From the NCBI RefSeq assembly GCF_041260155.1, contig NC_091948.1, positions 5,952,001 to 6,016,000 of the forward strand: a stretch of DNA of 64,000 nt, read 5' to 3'. Position numbers and translations under genes: made by a program. This DNA is from Ptychodera flava (lineage: Eukaryota; Hemichordata; Enteropneusta; Ptychoderidae). Under the pieces are notes generated by a model, which searched no databases, was not told where the DNA came from, and saw only the letters and a program-made list of their open reading frames with translations. Shown here piece after piece: positions 62,315 to 64,000 of the stretch. Numbering within the stretch: the stretch's first letter is position 1; the number at the start of each line of letters is the position of its first letter.

Positions 62315-62932
62315 CAGTTGTAAGATAGGAATTTCAAAGTGTCAATCTGAAAGTTTGAATACAGTATATTTTGAATGAGCTGTGAATGTATTTCACACTT
62401 TCTGTGCTTTAACCAGATGTCCTGAACTGTTGTACAGAAATGGATGTCAATCATTAATATCAAAGAGGAAAAAGCAGTAAATCAAAAATTTTGATGGGTG
62501 TTAAGACTTGCCAGCCATCCAATTAAATCTCCTGAGGAGCCATAGAGAGGCATTTTAGCCAAATCTGATGTGTGCAGTGTCTGAGATGACCTTTCCTTGT
62601 AACATTGAAACCATAAAAGCACAGCTAATAATGACAAAAACTGCCTTTTAACTGTTATTTTGGTCATAAAAAAGCATCATTCTACAGAAAACCTGAGACA
62701 CAAAGGAAAAAAGTTGCATCAATGAGAACAAGAGACTCGTCATTTTTCTATCTCTAAAATAAGTCACTGTATCAAATATAGATTGTGAAATATTTGTGCA
62801 TGTTGCTTTCTCATACTGAATTCTCAAAAGTGTCACGAATTTGTCTTGCTTATCATATGAAATGCAGATTTCATAACGGTACACTTTCACTTAGCAAACA
62901 TCAAGATATCTATGGCATATATCTCTGATTTA

Positions 62933-63170
62933 TTAAAGTATGGCGCCCGAAAGGGCGCGGAGAAAAATATGAAACATCCTGATATCTCTGATATATATGT
63001 CTTGTATATTAAAGTCATGCACAGGAAGGGTGTGCTGGAAATGTCTGATATATTAAAGTAATGCGCTCAAAGAGCACGCTGAAAAATACTAAACATACAG
63101 ATATCTCTGATATATGTATGCCTCATATGTTAAAGTTTGGCGTGCTGAAAAATATGTCTGATTATTAACG
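62933..63170 (+). repeat. hairpin-bearing degenerate repeat
   Basis: TTAAAGT anchors occur at 62933, 63009, 63053 and 63130 (spacing 76, 44, 77). Three are followed by a stem-loop: GCGCCC-GAAA-GGGCGC (62943-62958), GCACA-7 bases-TGTGC (63019-63035) and GCGCTC-AAA-GAGC with a two-base bulge before GC (63063-63079). The fourth has lost one arm. Confidence 0.75.
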
Positions 63171-63387
63171 CGCCGAACAATGCAACTGAATGATGAAATT
63201 TGAGGCTGACACGATGCATTTTAGGCAATGATGAGCCTGTGTCGAAATTCAAAAACACACTGACCCCCTATTGGGCATTTCAAAAACATGGTGACCGCCA
63301 GTATTACCAAAGTCAAAACAGGGTGACCCCCCCCCCCCCCCGCCGAAGAAACTGACCAGTCCCTTAGATGTGAAAGTTCATGTTGAA

Positions 63388-63403
63388 GAGCGCCCTCTAG
63401 TGT
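63388..63403 (-). promoter_or_regulatory. CTCF-like motif, reverse
   Basis: Read on the minus strand, ACACTAGAGGGCGC fits the CTCF core with one mismatch at the first base. It lies just outside the Harbinger-like element. Confidence 0.3.
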
Positions 63404-64000
63404 CTAAAATACCAAATGGGTTTTCAAAATGCAGATCACGGTTTCACAGAAACTACCACACGGTCAGACAAGTCGTTTGTCTCGGTTTCAACAAAGATCA
63501 TGAACTGAATCTCTCATTCAAACGTCTTCTATCTGTTCCTATGTAATCTCTTATTTTTTATTTTTTACTCAGGCATTGCAGATATCTGACAATGCTTACA
63601 GAATCACACCAATCTGAGTCTGTTGATTCATTCACTCCACTTTTACAGCAATAAAAAACATGACAGATATTTTGTTGGCATCTAATTTAAAAGATTGGAA
63701 TGACACTTTTATGTCATTTTATTCAATTTCAAACTCAGCAACCACAAATAGATGATACTGCATATTATAGTGTGTATCTAAGTAGGCATCAATCATTGGA
63801 TTGTGTGTATAATGACTCCTGACGAAAACATCACAAACAACAGATTTTGCCATTGTGGTGGTAAGAACTTGTAATACTCCATGATTGTATGAATATAATG
63901 TCGATAACATATTTATCTTGTAAATACGATGAAAAGGCAAATTTTCATCAGGTAAATTCAAGAATGGAAATGTCATTAAGAACGATTTATGTAAAGTTAT
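63404..64000. other. no feature recognised
   Basis: AT-rich sequence with one 85-codon minus-strand open frame (63719-63976) that has no recognisable domain. Confidence 0.5.

Larger units (their letters stand above)
61968..63363. mobile_element. 1.4 kb Harbinger-like non-autonomous element
   Basis: The ends are 22-bp perfect inverted repeats starting GGGACTGGTCAGTTTCTTCG. They are flanked by TTA on both sides (61965-61967, 63364-63366), the target size and sequence class of PIF/Harbinger elements. Just inside each end are direct copies of AAACAGGGTGACCCCCC (three on the left, about three on the right) and C-rich tracts. The interior has no coding region but contains a TA tract, a 54-bp duplication and hairpin-bearing repeats. 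Confidence 0.85.

Overview
The window is AT-rich animal DNA with split genes, GT-AG introns of up to about 8.5 kb and many short DNA-transposon derivatives. The two recognisable housekeeping-type genes are NSA2 and an anoctamin-8 orthologue, so the source is a bilaterian animal. The repeat content and intron sizes suggest a marine invertebrate, perhaps a deuterostome such as a hemichordate; that placement is inference only. There are no prokaryotic operons, CRISPR arrays or phage genes.

Layout. 1-330: possible last exon and poly(A) signal of an unidentified + strand gene. 331-5587: no host gene recognised; it holds a small tandem repeat and a 1.07 kb transposon with 9-bp target duplications that carries the first exon of a RecQ-like helicase. 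5588-15255 (-): NSA2, a 60S ribosome-assembly factor, with eight exons located; the ninth, for the last 21 residues, was not found. Its introns hold a hAT transposon with an apparently whole two-exon transposase (8067-11420), a 118-bp palindrome (7315-7432) and a 522-bp element with 8-bp target duplications (14045-14566). 15256-15613: a short head-to-head promoter region. 15614-17707 (+): a two-exon gene for a protein with five C2H2 fingers and an N-terminus that looks like part of a MADS domain; its intron holds a second element with 9-bp target duplications. 18397-19691: an element carrying a 150-bp tandem array. 19692-26418: no gene recognised.

26419-60717 (-): ANO8, a TMEM16/anoctamin-family membrane protein, reconstructed in 16 coding exons (758 residues) with all intron phases consistent. 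It has a second possible first exon at 60040-60058. The donor region of exon 8 is triplicated, and one extra donor copy keeps the frame. Its introns carry MITEs with TTAA-type target sites, a tRNA-derived SINE fragment and a 1.5 kb inverted-repeat element. 61968-63363: a 1.4 kb Harbinger-like element (TTA target site) with hairpin-bearing internal repeats.

NSA2 and the zinc-finger gene probably share a bidirectional promoter. I see no functional link between the other genes beyond proximity. Most of the unusual content is mobile DNA and its effects on introns and splice sites.
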